NCBI GenBank assembly: GCA_002480565.1
Contig: DLCK01000076.1
Location: 124,001 to 188,000, forward strand
DNA length: 64,000 bases
Origin: Phycisphaerales bacterium UBA7800
Lineage (GTDB): Bacteria; Planctomycetota; Phycisphaerae; Phycisphaerales; Phycisphaeraceae
Direction: 5' to 3'
Part shown: positions 15,001-30,000 of the stretch, piece by piece
Layout of the letters: the number at the start of each line of letters is the position of its first letter
Position numbering within the stretch: position 1 is the stretch's first letter
Notes under the pieces: model-generated
Told to the model about the DNA's origin: nothing
Databases searched by the model: none
The model's input: only the letters and a program-made list of their open reading frames with translations
Program-made: the position numbers and the translations under genes

Positions 15001-18000
15001 ACTACTCGCCTATCGCTTTGAATCAAGTGGTCCGTGATGCCAACGGCAATGTTGTAGGCAGTACCACCATTGGTAATGTGGTCGATGAATTCGGCAGTCA
15101 GATTCATTCGATCTTTGATGCTGCTACCGATCCCACCGACCCATTGATCCCGACACTCACTCCAGCGCGACCGTTGGATCTGTCGGGTCTGTTGGCTGAC
15201 AGTGGTTCTGGATCCGGTGGCATAGACAATACAACTTCGCCTGATACCTTTGATATCGTGTTGAATATTTCAGGCGATTTAACTGATGCCCACATTGCTG
15301 CTTTTGTTGCTGCCGTGGACTTCTGGGAATCAGTGATTACTGCAGACCTTCCAAGTCATGTGGATAGTAATGGTATTCTTGTTGATGACTTGATCATTGA
15401 TGCATCAGGTGTCTTTATTGATGGTCCTCTTGGAATTTTAGGTCAGGCCGGCCCGACTGAAATCCGCGATGCGGCTGATAATTACCTGCCGCTTCGAGGC
15501 ATCATGCAATTTGACACTGATGACCTTGACTTCATGGTTGCTAACGGTTCATTGACCGATGTCATCATCCATGAAATGGGACATGTTCTGGGGATAGGTA
15601 CGCTTTGGGACTTCCAGGGCTTGCTTGATGACAGTGACCTGGCTAACCCGTACTTTACTGGTGCCCAGGCGACTGCTGCATATGAATCCATCTTTGGCTT
15701 ATCAGGAACAGCAGGCGTACCTGTTGAACAAGATGGCGGCCCCGGTACAGCTTATGCTCACTGGGATGAAGAAACCTTTGATAACGAGTTGATGACCGGT
15801 TATATCAACAATGGTGTCAACCCTGTAAGTCTGATCACCATTGCTTCCCTGGCTGACCAGGGATACACCGTGGATGTCACAAAGGCTGAAGCTTATTCAC
15901 CTCCATCATCCCTTTCTGGACTCATGGTGGGTGTCGATGCTGAGGATATGATTTACCTTGGTGGTGATGCTCTGATTTATGATGAAAATACGGCTGGACT
16001 TTCCGGCTCGTATCTTGATTCACCCAACTACAGTCATCTGGTCTCCCACAATGATGGTTCGGTTTTTGTGATCACTGGTACCGGCCTGGGGGCAACACTC
16101 AGTCAAATTCCAGTGACCAATACCTCAACGATTAATACGATCGCCAACATCAGTGATTCGAATGCTCTAACACAGTTGCTACAAGTAACAGCTGTTGAAG
16201 CTGATCCGACCAACGATTCAAACAACACCATTTACGGTGTCGGATCGACGGTTGATGCTTTGTTACCAACTGACCTGCTTACTGCTGTTGATCTGAATGT
16301 TCAGGCTTTGACTGTGGTCAGTGATAATACAGTATTTATCGTGTCACTTAACGATAACAACACGTCGGGTGACACCACTGATGACTACTTCGAATTATGG
16401 CGTGTGACTCGGGACAGTACAGGTACAGCTACCAGCACAGCAAGCATCGGACGTATCGTGGATGCAGATGGGAATCCGATTACGGAAATTAATTCCATTG
16501 CTTCTGATTCAACGGGCCAGCTTTATGTTGTGGGATACAACGCTGATGAACCGATCACCAACGTCAACGTCGGCGATGACTTTGGTGGTGACTTTGATGT
16601 CGTAGGTATCACCGCAGATGGTCAAAACGAAATCTTTGCAATGAATCTCGACCGTGGCCCGTACATCGGTCTGTACAACATCAACCGTGACACTGATGGT
16701 TCACTATCGGATTCAGATGCCTACACATTCCTGGCCAACGTGACCGACTCGGTTAACGGCTTCCCATTGCTTAATGTCCGCGCCCTGGCTGACGACGGTA
16801 ATGGACTCTTCGCATTGGGCTATTCACCTGACCAATTGATCCCGACCAATGCACTGGGTGGGTCGGGTACAGCAGTTGTCGATGATAATGGTACTCCGGT
16901 TTTCACCTCGACTGAAAATCTCCAAGGTCTTGCCATCACCATCGGTGACGAACTGCTTGCTGTTGACTTGCGTTCCAATGGTTTGACGTATCTTTACAAG
17001 GTCGATCGCGATCCGACGACAAAGGTTGTCACCGCCATCACCCTTGTGGACGTCGTAAACAATTCCGGCCAGGCGATTCTTGGATTAACTGACATTGAAG
17101 CGGGTGAGTTTGATGATTTTCTCGTGAGTGTCGGTTATGCGGATGGTGCGTTACTGCCAAGCAACCTGCTGCAAAACATAAGCACTTTATTGGATGTCCG
17201 CGCACTTGCAGTGACTGATGATGGCGACTTCTATGTGGTCTATAAAGCCAGTGACCAGAAGTTCCATATGGCATTCCTTGATGTCCAAACTGATAATACC
17301 TTTACCTTCAATGATGTGGGTATCATCTCCGACACCGCTGACAATGAAATCTTTGATATCGGAGCGCTTGAAGAAAATAACGGCACAGTGTTCCTCGTAG
17401 GTGTTTCGGCATCTGACCTGTTACCGAGCCTCAGTAATATTGTCACTGATGACAACAATCAATTTGATCTGGGGACCAATTACAGTGTGACCGCCATCAG
17501 TGCGACCAACTCAGACAAAAACATCTTTGCGATCAACAACGAGCAGAGCTCAGCACTTTACGAAGTGTCACGAGACGCATCCACAGGTGCGATCACTTCA
17601 TTTACTCGAATCGGCGCAATCACTGATGCCTTTGGTAATGCCTATGTCGATATCGAATCCATGGATTATGATCCCCAAGCCGACTTGATGACAGCCATCG
17701 GTATCAGCGGTTTGGACTTGGTTCCCACCGTTGTGCAGACTGTTGATCTCACGGGTGAAGACATTGCTTCGATCACCGTCATTGATGACGTGTTCTATGC
17801 AGTGGTTCATATTCCCACCGGTTATAGCCTTATCTCCTTCCAGGCTGACGATGGTGATTCACTGGCTTCCAATGACATCACTGTTCTTGGTAACGTCACT
17901 GATACTTCTGGCAGTATGGTCTTTGATATTGTCTCCATGGAAGGCGTTGATGGCACTGATGAATTGTTGCTCGTTGGGTTGACCGCTGATCAAATCAGTC

Positions 18001-21000
18001 CTGACGGCACCGTTACAAGTGATCTCACAGGTGGTGGAATTGGTGAAAACCTTTCAGGTCTGACCAGCATTGCAGCGGTCTCCAACGATGATCTGCTGGC
18101 AATTAACGACGATGCATCAGGTGTGCTTTACCGCATCACCCGCAATGCTGTTACCGGCAATCTCAACAGCTTCACGCAAGTCGGTGCAATCATTGATCAA
18201 AACGGCGGTGGCGTCCTTGCTATCAGCGGCCTGGACACAGACACCAATGATTTGTTGCACACCATCGGTCAGGTGAGTTCTGCTTTGGTCCCCACCACCA
18301 ATGTTGGTGGCACGCTACTTGACTCCCTCACTGACGTGATTGATGGCGACTATGACATTCAATCTCTGTCCATCGATCCTTCAACGGGTTACATCTTCTT
18401 CGTTGATGCCAATGGTTCGACGTATGATTTGTATATTGCAGTCCCCGCATCTGACGGTTCGATTGCCAGTGTCCAGATTGTGGGCACCATGTCGACGCAG
18501 GACGCTGGTGGTGACATTCCAGTCATGGGTATCCGTGCCATGGACAGTGCCAATACAGGCACTGCTCAGGATGTGACCATTTACGCCATCGGCACCCGAG
18601 CCGACGAACTGGCACCCACCCTCAGTGTCGGTAATCTGGGCGATGCCTATGACGTGCGTGGCCTGACTGTGGATAGTGGCAATAAACTCTATTTTGTTAG
18701 TCGTCACAATGGTGGTTATCAAAATACAGCATTTGATCACTACAACCTTCGTATCGTCCATCAGGATCCAGAAACCGATACCGTTGTCACTACTGAAAAT
18801 GTTGGTGTCATCCAAGAAAGTGGCAGCAACATTCAGGCAATTTTCGCCATTCAGGACGTTCCGTTAGAAAATACACCAACAAACTTCACAGCAGGCAATC
18901 TCATTACTGCAGGTTTCTCACTGGCGCGTCCAGCAGTACCATTGCAGGAAGTCAACGGCGATCTGGGCGATGTGTTTGAAATCACCGCAGTCACAGCCAT
19001 CAACAGTGAAACCGGTGTGGATCAAGCAGGCGGCGAAGACTCGCTTTACGCTGTACACAACAACGGCACATCCTACGACCTGTATCACATCCGCCAGCAA
19101 GACGCTGTGGTTCCCCTGCCATCATCTGAAGTCGATGGTGTGAGTCTGAGCTTCACCAATGTTGTGGCATTGTCTTCAGATCAGTCTGGTCGAACGCTGC
19201 ATGTCTTTGATGACACCGGTGCGGGCATCACTGTCTGGGAAATCCAGATTGATATTGATACTGATGAAATTACTTCAGTGACCACACTCACGGGTAGTCT
19301 TAATGACGGAACAGATAATATTACAGGTGTCACCGACGTAACGCGTGATATTGATGGTAATCTGTTCTTCGTCGGCTTGACTGCTACAGGTGGGACGACA
19401 CAGCAACTGTTTATGCTTGACACCACTGCTGGAACTGCAAACACAGCTGTCCTTGTTGGTGCTTTGACAGATGGTGCCGCAGTCACAGCCACGATCAAGG
19501 GAATCACCTTTGGTCAGATTAATGATTACACCACCAATCCATTTAACACGGATATCTACTTCGTCATTGACACGGGTGCAGGCGATGAACTCTACACAGC
19601 CAATTACTTCTTTGATGTGAATGTCGGCGTTTCTGTCACGATCAGTGCTGTTGTTGGTGGCAGCATTACTGGAGCAGTTGATACGACCGCCATTTCTGTG
19701 AACCAAAATGGTGATTTGATTACCATGGATGCCGGCGGTGGTACACCTCAGCAGATCCGAATCATCGAAAGTACCGGCTACGACCCATCTCTTGCTGTTG
19801 TTGATGCGGTATCCAATGCTGATCGCCCCATCTCCACAGACCTCTATGGCTATGCCGGTTCACGAAGTGACAACTTTGATAACCAAGGTCGTGCGACTCA
19901 GTTCTACAGCCTGCTGGATAACGGCGGCGGTGACTTTAGCCTGCTGGTTTCTGGCAGCGAAGAAGCAATTACAGGCTTTGAATTTATCGGTGAATTGACC
20001 GACACCAATGGTGATCCGATTTACTTTGTGCAATCCATCACCCGTGCTCCTGGGGATGATAAGCATGTGTATGTAGCTGGTTCAGCAAGCCCGACCTCCG
20101 GCTCACCTATGTCTCTGTATCTGATCAACATTGATCCAACCACAGGCACACTTGGTCAAGCAGATAGTGAATGGGCTTTGAGTAACGGCGTCGTACCACT
20201 GGTCTACCACGTAAAGGGCTTGGCCATCGAAGCCAATGCCTATAACTACGACGATCTTGCTTCACCTGCCTTAAGCCAACCCAAGATGTATGCCATTGTG
20301 GATGATCCTGCAGGCGATACGCTTGTTGAAATCTTCATACCAGGTATCACGGAAACCAGCCCCGAAACCATTGGTTTTGTCACTGAAATCGGCCAGATCA
20401 ACCAAGCAGTTTCGGGTCTTGACATTCGTTATGAAGGCAACCAACAGGTGCTTTATGCCTTATCCGGTGATCTGGGTGCTCCGACTCGAAACCTCGTCCA
20501 AATTTCATCCACATCCGGTAGTGGTAGTATTGTCCCCAATGGTCAAATCGACACTAATCTTCGCGGCTTGACCTTCACAAATGACAACAACGACCTTAAC
20601 GGTTTCATGCAACCCTATGCCCTGCGTGGCGATGCTTCACTACAGACAAACGATCAACTCTTCACTTGGTATTTCACGCAGGAACTCTATGAAGTCAACA
20701 ACGGCAGTGCGACTGCATCAAGTCGAACCGAGCTTCTGCTTGATGGAGAAGAATTACGCTTTGACCGTCAGAATGTCCAGTTCCGCGCTATAACAGTCGA
20801 TCCTACGGATGGAACCATATGGGCAGTCATGCGCGTCGATACCGATGGCGATGGCAGTATCCGTGACCCAGAAGCAGTGGCAGATGACCAACTCTACGAT
20901 TCAGATGACCTTGAATACCTTGTCAAGCTTAACCATACAGCAGACACGGTAGATATCACCGCCTCAGGCAATGCTCGTAACGTCGAAGTCATCGGACTAC

Positions 21001-24000
21001 TCACTGCAACCAACACCGCAAGTGGTGATGGCAGTACCTTCATCCGCGAAATGGACTTCACCGCAACCGGCGAACTGGTCGCTTTGAACATCACCTCGGA
21101 TAACGACACCGAACTCATTGCAGTCAACCGTGACAATCCCTCCGACTCACAGGTGATCGTCCATGAATTGATTTCCACAGTCGCTGGCACTGTCTTTATG
21201 TACGGTGATGATGCACAGCAAGGCACCGGAACGAATGTCTTTGACCAATACGGCGGACTTCAAGGTTTAGGTGCAGATATCCTCGGTCGCTTCTACGCAA
21301 TCCAGAATGGACCATCCGATACCGATACCAGCCAGTCAATTATCCCTAACATCATCAACAGTTCTGTGGATGTGAATCAGGATGCTACTGCAGACTACGG
21401 TATCCAAACCGGTACCTTCGGCACGGATATCACTAACTACACCGACATGACCGTCACACCATTGGTAAACGCTGATGGTTACTACCGCGTCTTTGCTGTG
21501 GGTGATTCTGGCAGTGGCTTCCAGTCAATCTACGAAATCTTTGATGCTCAGCGTGCTGGAACCACTGGAACAGTCAGTGCCTCAATTGGCATTGCTGCAA
21601 TCAACAACAGTGTTGATACTGACGACAACAACACCATCGGTGAAGATGTCGGCGGACGATTGACCCATATCACCGGTCTGGAAAATGACCCCAATGGTAA
21701 TCTGGTCTTTACGGCGTTTAACATTGATGTCCCGGTCATCACAGGCAACCTGCACATCAGCAACAGCGGATTAATCGAAGACTCCAAAAATGCCATTCCT
21801 GGTAACGCCGTCGCAGTTGCCATGTCCAATGTGGCCTCACCGTTTACCAATAACGCAGGTGTCTATCAAGATGCTTCTGTCAACGTCTACCGTTCATTGG
21901 TTCTCTCCGATGATGGTAACCTCTACTACGTGGACATGGATGATGAAATGGCCATCCGTGACATCTGGCATGTGACGGATAATGGCACCGACCTGCATCA
22001 AGCCGGTGGATCGACATCGATTGTTCTTAATACGCTAGCTACAGACGATGACGATGCATTGATTACAGGTATCAATGCAATGGATATGAACCTGGCAGGT
22101 GGCGCGACCTTCACCAATGGCTCGCTGTACTTTGTGGGCAACGATGGTTCAGTCAACGATTCGATGCGTCTGTACAAAATTGATAATGCAGGTGGTTCAG
22201 CAACATTCACTGCTGTTGATGACGAAATTGGTGCGATTGTCAATACGCTGGTAGCGGATGTCATCGCTGACGCAACCACGGATTTGAGTGCCTTGAACTA
22301 TAACGCTGGCATTGGATTAACTGGCACGTTATCTGTCAATGGCATAGATGTCACTACCGGTGCCCAGACATTGCAGCATGTGTTTGATAATATTGCTGCA
22401 ATTGCAGGTGAAACATTCTCTGGTGCAATTGATGATACCGGTCAGATCACAATTGCAAACTCTGCAGGTGTTGTCAATCTCACAGGGGACTGGGCTGGTC
22501 TTGGTGTAGTTGCAGGGAACGGCACTGCTTCTGCAACCATTGCCGCTGTTGACGCCAAACCTGTCATCACAGATGAAATCCGCGCTTTAGCCTTTGGTGC
22601 TGCTGCTAATGGTCAGGCCGATGAACTCTTTATTGTCTATACCGATACGGTAACCGATCCTGATAATCCAGTTGAGTATCTGGCACGCCTGAACAATCAA
22701 GGCCAGATTGTTGAACGAACTGCAATTGATCCCTACTTCCAGATCGACCAGAACAATGCAACTGCTACTGATGCGGTGACAACCAATATCGTCGCTTTGG
22801 CACTCAACGCCAACGGTGACATGCTTGCATTGGATGACCGCGGAGATGGCGATGACAACATGCTTCGCATTGACGTGGACTTTACAGGTGGTACAGCAGG
22901 TGAAATTCAAGCATGGTCTGACCACGCAGAACGCCAGAGTGTTGACGGCGTAAACGACTTGGCCAGTTCCAACTCAGCGATTTACAACGGCGTGACTGAC
23001 AACCGATTCTTCGGTGCGGGTACTGCCAGTACGACATTAATGGTCAGTGGTGATGAACTTTTCACTGCCAATGTTACCAATCCGACTCTGATCGCTGGAG
23101 TAACCGACGGCACGGTAACTGCCAATATGCTTCAAGCCAATATCATAGATGCAGTGGTTTACGGCGATGACAGCATCGCTATGACCGGTGAATCAAATGG
23201 TATTTCAATGTCGCCAGTGACGGGTGACCTGTTCATCCTCGTCAACGAAGGTGATTACATCACCAATCACACACTCATTGGCACAGATGTTCTGGTGAAC
23301 TCCGAACGCCTGATCCAACTGTCTAGAACAAACAACATTCTTGTCGGTGATGGTGCGGCAGATCGTGGTATCTTGGATATTGACCCACTTGCAAATGATG
23401 ACAATATCGGAACGAATACCATCGGTATTGAATTCCTCAATACGGGTGTCCTGGTTGCCCATGTATCCCAAATGGGTGATGGCTCATTGCCAGGCAACAG
23501 TCGTTTCTATAACCAACTTGTTGAAATCAATACTGAAGATGCAACAGTCTCCTATGCACGTGGAACCGGCACCTCACGCCGCAATGATGTTGATAGCTCG
23601 CTTACAGGCTTGGCTGCTGACCCAGCAGGTAATCTCTACAGCTATTCCACGCAAGCAGGTGGCAACAATGACGAAATCTGGATCGGCACACCTTCGGTCC
23701 TGTATGTCAGTTCCAGTCAACAGTCGATCTTCGACTTTAATGTGACTTCATCGACTACAACCGATGCTGATTTTGACACGATCACCGTACCCGACGAAGC
23801 ATTCCTGCAGGATACAGCAGACGATCTGCAAAACCCCATTGAAGATATTTTCAGCGGCCTTGCAGTCGATGCCAACGGCGTGATCTATGCGACTCTCACT
23901 GACATTTCTACAAGCAACAATGTCAATCGACTGGTGACTGTTGGAACACCGGGTAATGCCGATGCAGGTATCTTTAACCGTGTGGGCAATTCCACTGGTG

Positions 24001-27000
24001 CGATCCTCGTTGGTGGTGCTCATACCAATATCACCGGCCTGGACTTTATGGCTGACGGACGTCTGGTCGCTATTAACTACCAGGGTACAGGTCAAGGCCA
24101 ACTCATTGCCATTGACTCAACCGACACCACCCTCTCGACTCAGTTGAGCGGTTTTTCCAGTGACTTTGATGATCTGCGAGGCATCTCGGCTTATGGCAGC
24201 TTCCTCTACGGTGTACAAAACATCGACGATGGGGACGATCTACTGCTGACATCAAGTCTGGAATATGGCTACTACTCCATTAATGCTTCTAACGCATCAG
24301 CCAACCTGCTGGGCGTACTCGTCGATTCCGACGGAACCAACATCACCGACGTCTTCACGGCAGTGGCACTTAATGCAGCTGACCAGATGTATGCGGTTCG
24401 CCGTGTGAGACTCGAAGCTAACACACGACTGGCAGCACTCAACGGTGGCCTTGGCGTTTCAATTAACAACAACAACGACTTCACCATCAACCTCAGTGGT
24501 AGTGTCAGCGAATCCATTAACATCAATCTTTCACCGACCAACACGTTGACGGTGGATGATGTGATCACCGCAATCAACGCCAGTGCGACAAATGTCACCG
24601 CTAGTCTTGATGCCAACGGCTTCCTGGTGCTCACCGCGCCTTTGGCCACTGACACCATAACCGTGACCGCACAAAACGGCAGTACGGCTGCCAGCGACCT
24701 GGGGATCCTCACAGCACAAATGACTCAGAGCGGTGCGGACTTCCAAGGCGCTATTATTGCAGGCGATTCGCTCTACCTTGTCCAAGCCGATGCAGATGCA
24801 GATGGTGATGCAGAACTCACACCACTTGGCTTGATCCTCGTCGGTGGTAACACGATCAACATCGAATCCATGGTCTATACACGTGACGATAAACTCGTGG
24901 GCTATGACGATACGAATCAACTCGTTGTTATCGACTACGAAGATCCGACCAACTCACAGTTGATTCTCAGTGGAACCAGCTATACGAATCTCCGTGGTTT
25001 GACAATTGACAGCGAAGGCTTGTTCTACTCGCTTAATGACAATGCCCTGATCAATGACACGCTCAAGGTCAGCGGTAGTGGCCAAAGTATTCTGACCTAT
25101 GATGATCCAGGTGATATCGCTGGCGGCGGACTGACACCTGATACACAGGCAGACTTTGAAGTCCTTATTGATGGTGGCAGTATTACCCAACAGGTCACCG
25201 GACTTGCAACCAACGGCACAGATGTCTTTGCTGTCCGAAACGTCAATGGCCAGGATTTGCTCTTTGCCGTAAATCCAACAACTGGCGCCATCGTCGAATT
25301 GGGTGCGGTTCAGGTTGGTGGGATTGATACACAGATCAACGGCATGGACTTCCGTGATGGGCGTCTCGTCGCTTTGGATGAACTTACCGAAAGTCTCGTC
25401 TCCATTGGCTATCCAACAGACACCATTACCGACCCATTTGCTGATCCGGCAGATTCGGTTTACCTAAGTGAACTCTTCAGCGTGGATAGCTTCAACATCC
25501 AATTGGTGTCGGACTCAAATGGATTCTTCTACACCTATGACACTGTCACCAGTGAATTGCGTGGCAGTACCAATGTACAGTCTGTCTTGAGCTTTGATAA
25601 AGCGACAGGCCTGGTCGCTTCACAGATTAATCTTCAGGATTCATCTGGGAACATTCTCGACCGATTCACTGGACTGAGTCGCGATTCAGATAACAACCTC
25701 TATGGTGTGTTGCGTGACGAAACCAACAGCCAGGATATTCTCTACACCATTGACGAGGCTACCGGTATTATCTCGCAAATTGCAGGCGCCACTGATGGTA
25801 CAGGTGTCATCAAGGTTGGGGATGTCACCTTCACGACAATCTCAGCAATTGAGTTTGCCCGTGATGGTTCACTGTTTGCAACGGATATATTGGGTAATCA
25901 GCTTCTGAGAATTGACCTTAGCGACCCATTGTTCTCCGAATCAATTGTCAATAGTGCTGATAGTCTGGCGGACTTCGACGGCTTTACGTCTGACGCAGAT
26001 GGTTTGTTCTACTCCATAGCTCCCAACTCTGCGACTGTGCCTGACGAAGGACGCGACCTGTTAATCCAAAGCTCAAGCACACAGAAACTCTTTGAGTTTA
26101 CCGCTCCAAGTACATCCACTGATGTAGGCGGAACCGATTACGCCAAGGCAACAGACTCGGTTGATCTGACTTTGGCTGGTTCGGATATTTCAAACTCTGT
26201 GACCGGTCTTGCCTTTAATGTCGGTGATGATTTATTCGTCGCCATTCAAACTTCCACAGGTTCTGAAATCCTGTGGGTTGATGTCCCCGTAACCGGCATT
26301 GACTTTACAGCTGCGACACTCACGCTTACTTCAATCGGTACTGTCAATATTAATTCTGCTGTAGTTTCCATTGACGAAATGGACTTTAACAGTGACAACA
26401 CACTCATTGCTATTGACCGTCTCAGTCAGACCATGATTGTGGTGGATACGACGACTCCTGCCAACTCACTGCTGCTTGATGATTCTGTGGATGTCGCCAA
26501 TCTGATGGGACTCTCCATCGGTAACGGTACTGCCAACATGGATTATGTTTACGGTATCCGCAGTGACAGTGATACTGATGGTGAAGTTGAACTCGTTGCT
26601 TCGACCAACAATCAAGGCCTGTACTACTTTGATGTGGCAACAGGATTCTGGACCAATTACGGTGATCTGACCGGTGGCAACATCGGTGTTGACGACACCA
26701 TCACTGCTCTGGCAATGCTTAACGGATACCTTTACGGCACCCTGCGTGACCGTCAAGTGGATATCACCGCTGATAGTCTGCTCACACGACTGCTAAATGG
26801 ATATACAGTTGACAATACCGCAGGCCAGGCAGATATCAGCATCACACGTGGTGACAATACCAACCTGCTGATCAATCTCATTGATCAAATTGATGCCAAC
26901 ACGTTGATTTCTGAAATCGGAGGCTTCACCGAGCTTAATAATGCTTCTAGTGACATCCGAATCACCGACACATCCGGCAATACCTACGATGTGAATTTTG

Positions 27001-30000
27001 ACACAGCTACTGATATCAATGATGTGATCACATTGATCAATACTGCCTTGACGGGAAGCACTGTCAGTGTGAGTATTGATATTGATGGTACCGGTCTACA
27101 GTTGATCGACACGGGTACTGGCACTGATGCTACGCTGCGAGTTCAAAACCTTGGTGACTCCACTGCCGCGACTGATTTGGGAATTCTTGGGACAGATGAT
27201 GATGGCGATGGCATTATCCTTGGCAGTTACCTGACGCATCGCACAGTCCAGGACTTGATTGATGCGGTCAACAATGACGCAAGCAATATCAGCAAGGCTT
27301 TGATCTCTCTTAACGGTGTGATTCCTGCTAATGGCGAAACGTTAATTATCAATGATGGTGAAGGCCATACTGTCACCTTTGAGTTCTATGACAATACTGC
27401 TGCTGATTATGCAGGCAGTAATACGATGATCGATACGCAGTCTGCAACCATCAGTACAATTCTTGATCTGCTTGGAAATGCGGTTATTGCTTCGACTTCA
27501 ACGCTAAATGTTGAGAGCTTCTTTGTGAGTGGTTCGGATATCACTCTTTATCATACGACGACCAACCTTGAAAACGATTTGGCTTCGGTAACAGCATCGG
27601 GCGTAAATCTCCAGGCGACCAACTTTGGTGTGGTTCGTTTGTCGATCACGGATGATGCAACCGGTTTGCAGATTGTTGATGGTATTGAAGGTGCAAATGC
27701 CGTTGTTTTGACAGTTGCTGATACGGGAGCTGGAACGGCTGCGTCTGACCTTGACTTGGATACTTCTGCTGCCGTGGCCACTGACAATACGATCACCAGT
27801 GCGGATCTACGTGGCGATCAGGATATCCTGGTCACGATTGCTCCCGATGCATCAGTGACACGCATTGGCGCCATCAGCATTGATGGTGGTAGTACCACGA
27901 CAGAGATTAAAGCACTTGAAGCTGGCACGGATAACAATCTCATCGGTTACACCGTGGACGGCACAATGATCAGCATTGATTATGCCAATGATCCGTCAGA
28001 CTCGATTGCCATCTCCTCAACAGCTGACATGTATGCTGCAGGAACCCTAAACGGCATGGCAACGGATGCCGACGGATTTGTCTACGCATTTGATGCGAAT
28101 AATGATTTCTTTGTCAGTGACAACCAACAATCACTATGGCAAGTTGATTCAACGAACGGTGAAGCAACACAAAATGCCTTGGATTTTGCAGCTGTGATTG
28201 CATCCGCTACTGACTTGGACGAGACCGTTGTCGCAGTTGCATACAATGCCGTGACCGATCGGATCATTGCTGTCACTGGTGATACCAATCAACAGCGCGT
28301 TTGGGTTATTCAGACCGATGGCACCATCGACAGTGTGTCTAATATCACTTATACCAACACTGGCGCCAGTGCGATTAATGTAATGAACATCATCGCCATG
28401 GAATATACCAGCACCGGACGTTTGCTGGCGATCAATGAAGGTCTTACCGGCCGACAATATGTCGAAATCAACACCACAACAGGTGTAGCGTCCTATGTCA
28501 ATGCAGAAGGTACACTCTCAGACGACTTGGTCGGTTTGACTGCTGATGAAGATGGACGTTTCTACAGTGTGGGTGATGATAACCTCAGCAATAATGTGCT
28601 CTACACTTCTACAGGTGACATTTACACCGTCAGTAGCACGACATCGACAATTCAGGGCAATGCATCGGCATTGGCGACTTCAATAAACACTGTGCCAATC
28701 ACCATGCTGGGTAATGTCACCGGGTTGGCGTTTGATCAGAACGACACACTTTACGCTGTTAGCCAACAGCAAGTGGACAGCACTTTTGTAGATACACTGT
28801 ATCAGCTTGAACTTTCTGGCCAGGCCACCAATCTAGGTGCGATCAATGTCATTGACGGCAATACGGATGAAACTGATCCGAATGAAGACTTTACCCAGAT
28901 TATCGGGATGGACTTTACCTCGGATAATGAATTGCTCGCCTTTGATGACGCGACTGCTTTGATGCGGGATAACACCATCAACGGTGGTGCAGGTGTAGGC
29001 GATGGTGTTCGATTGATTCAGATTAATCTTGATGAACCGGGACTCAGTACATCACTCACCGCACCAGTCGATACTGATTATGCAGGTCTGACCATCGACT
29101 CAGAGGATCGTCTGATTTCCTACGATGCGACTAATAAGCAATTGCTTATCACCAGTGATACGCCGTTGCAGGTCCTGTTTATGATCACCCATGACGTGGT
29201 GGCAGGAACAGCAACCTTCGACATCCTTGGCACGATTGATTCTGAAAATCTGATCGTTAATCTGGCGATGAATCCTGTAACGCAAGCCCTTTACGGTGTG
29301 ATGCGTGACAAGGGAGATTCAACAGATCCGACGGATAATTACGATCGTTTGATTGATCTGAATTACAGTTCACCGGTGACCATTGGAACGACTGACTATA
29401 TCAACTTCACTTATGTCGGAGATGGTACTGAAGCAGGTGCTAATATTCTCCGCACCGATGGCACACATGCCCAGATTATTGGTATGGATTTTGGTATTGG
29501 TGACGTCGATGACGATACACAACGTGACCTGTATCTCATAGATGAGTCAGACTCAGATGGCCCGTCTTTGATTCTACTTTCGGACACGAATGCAGATGAT
29601 GATTATGATCCCAATGACAGCACATTCATGCAGTTTATGGGCAATAATCTTGATTCACTCAACAGCTTCACGTCAGATGGTTATGGTGTGTTCTATTCAC
29701 ACAACCAGACAACCAACATGCTTATGACCAGTGGCACGATATTCGTGGCTGCAGTGAACCATGATGCGCCGGTATTGACCGGTTCAGTTGGTGGTGTGAT
29801 TGGTCAGGATCAGCGTGTTCTGCATACCGATGACACGACCGGTTGGGAATTCACGTTTGTCGACATCGCCGCAGATAATGCAGGTGACGTTTGGGCTGTG
29901 GTTATACACAACGAGCCGACGATCGGTGAGTATGATTTGATGAAGGTCATTCAGGACCCAGACACACGTGAAGTCATCGGTTTTGAAGAAGCGAATACGG

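Noticed and set aside
16190..18890. CRISPR array or DNA-level satellite
   Set aside because: The periodicity is at protein level with diverged codons; there are no short identical direct repeats with unique spacers.
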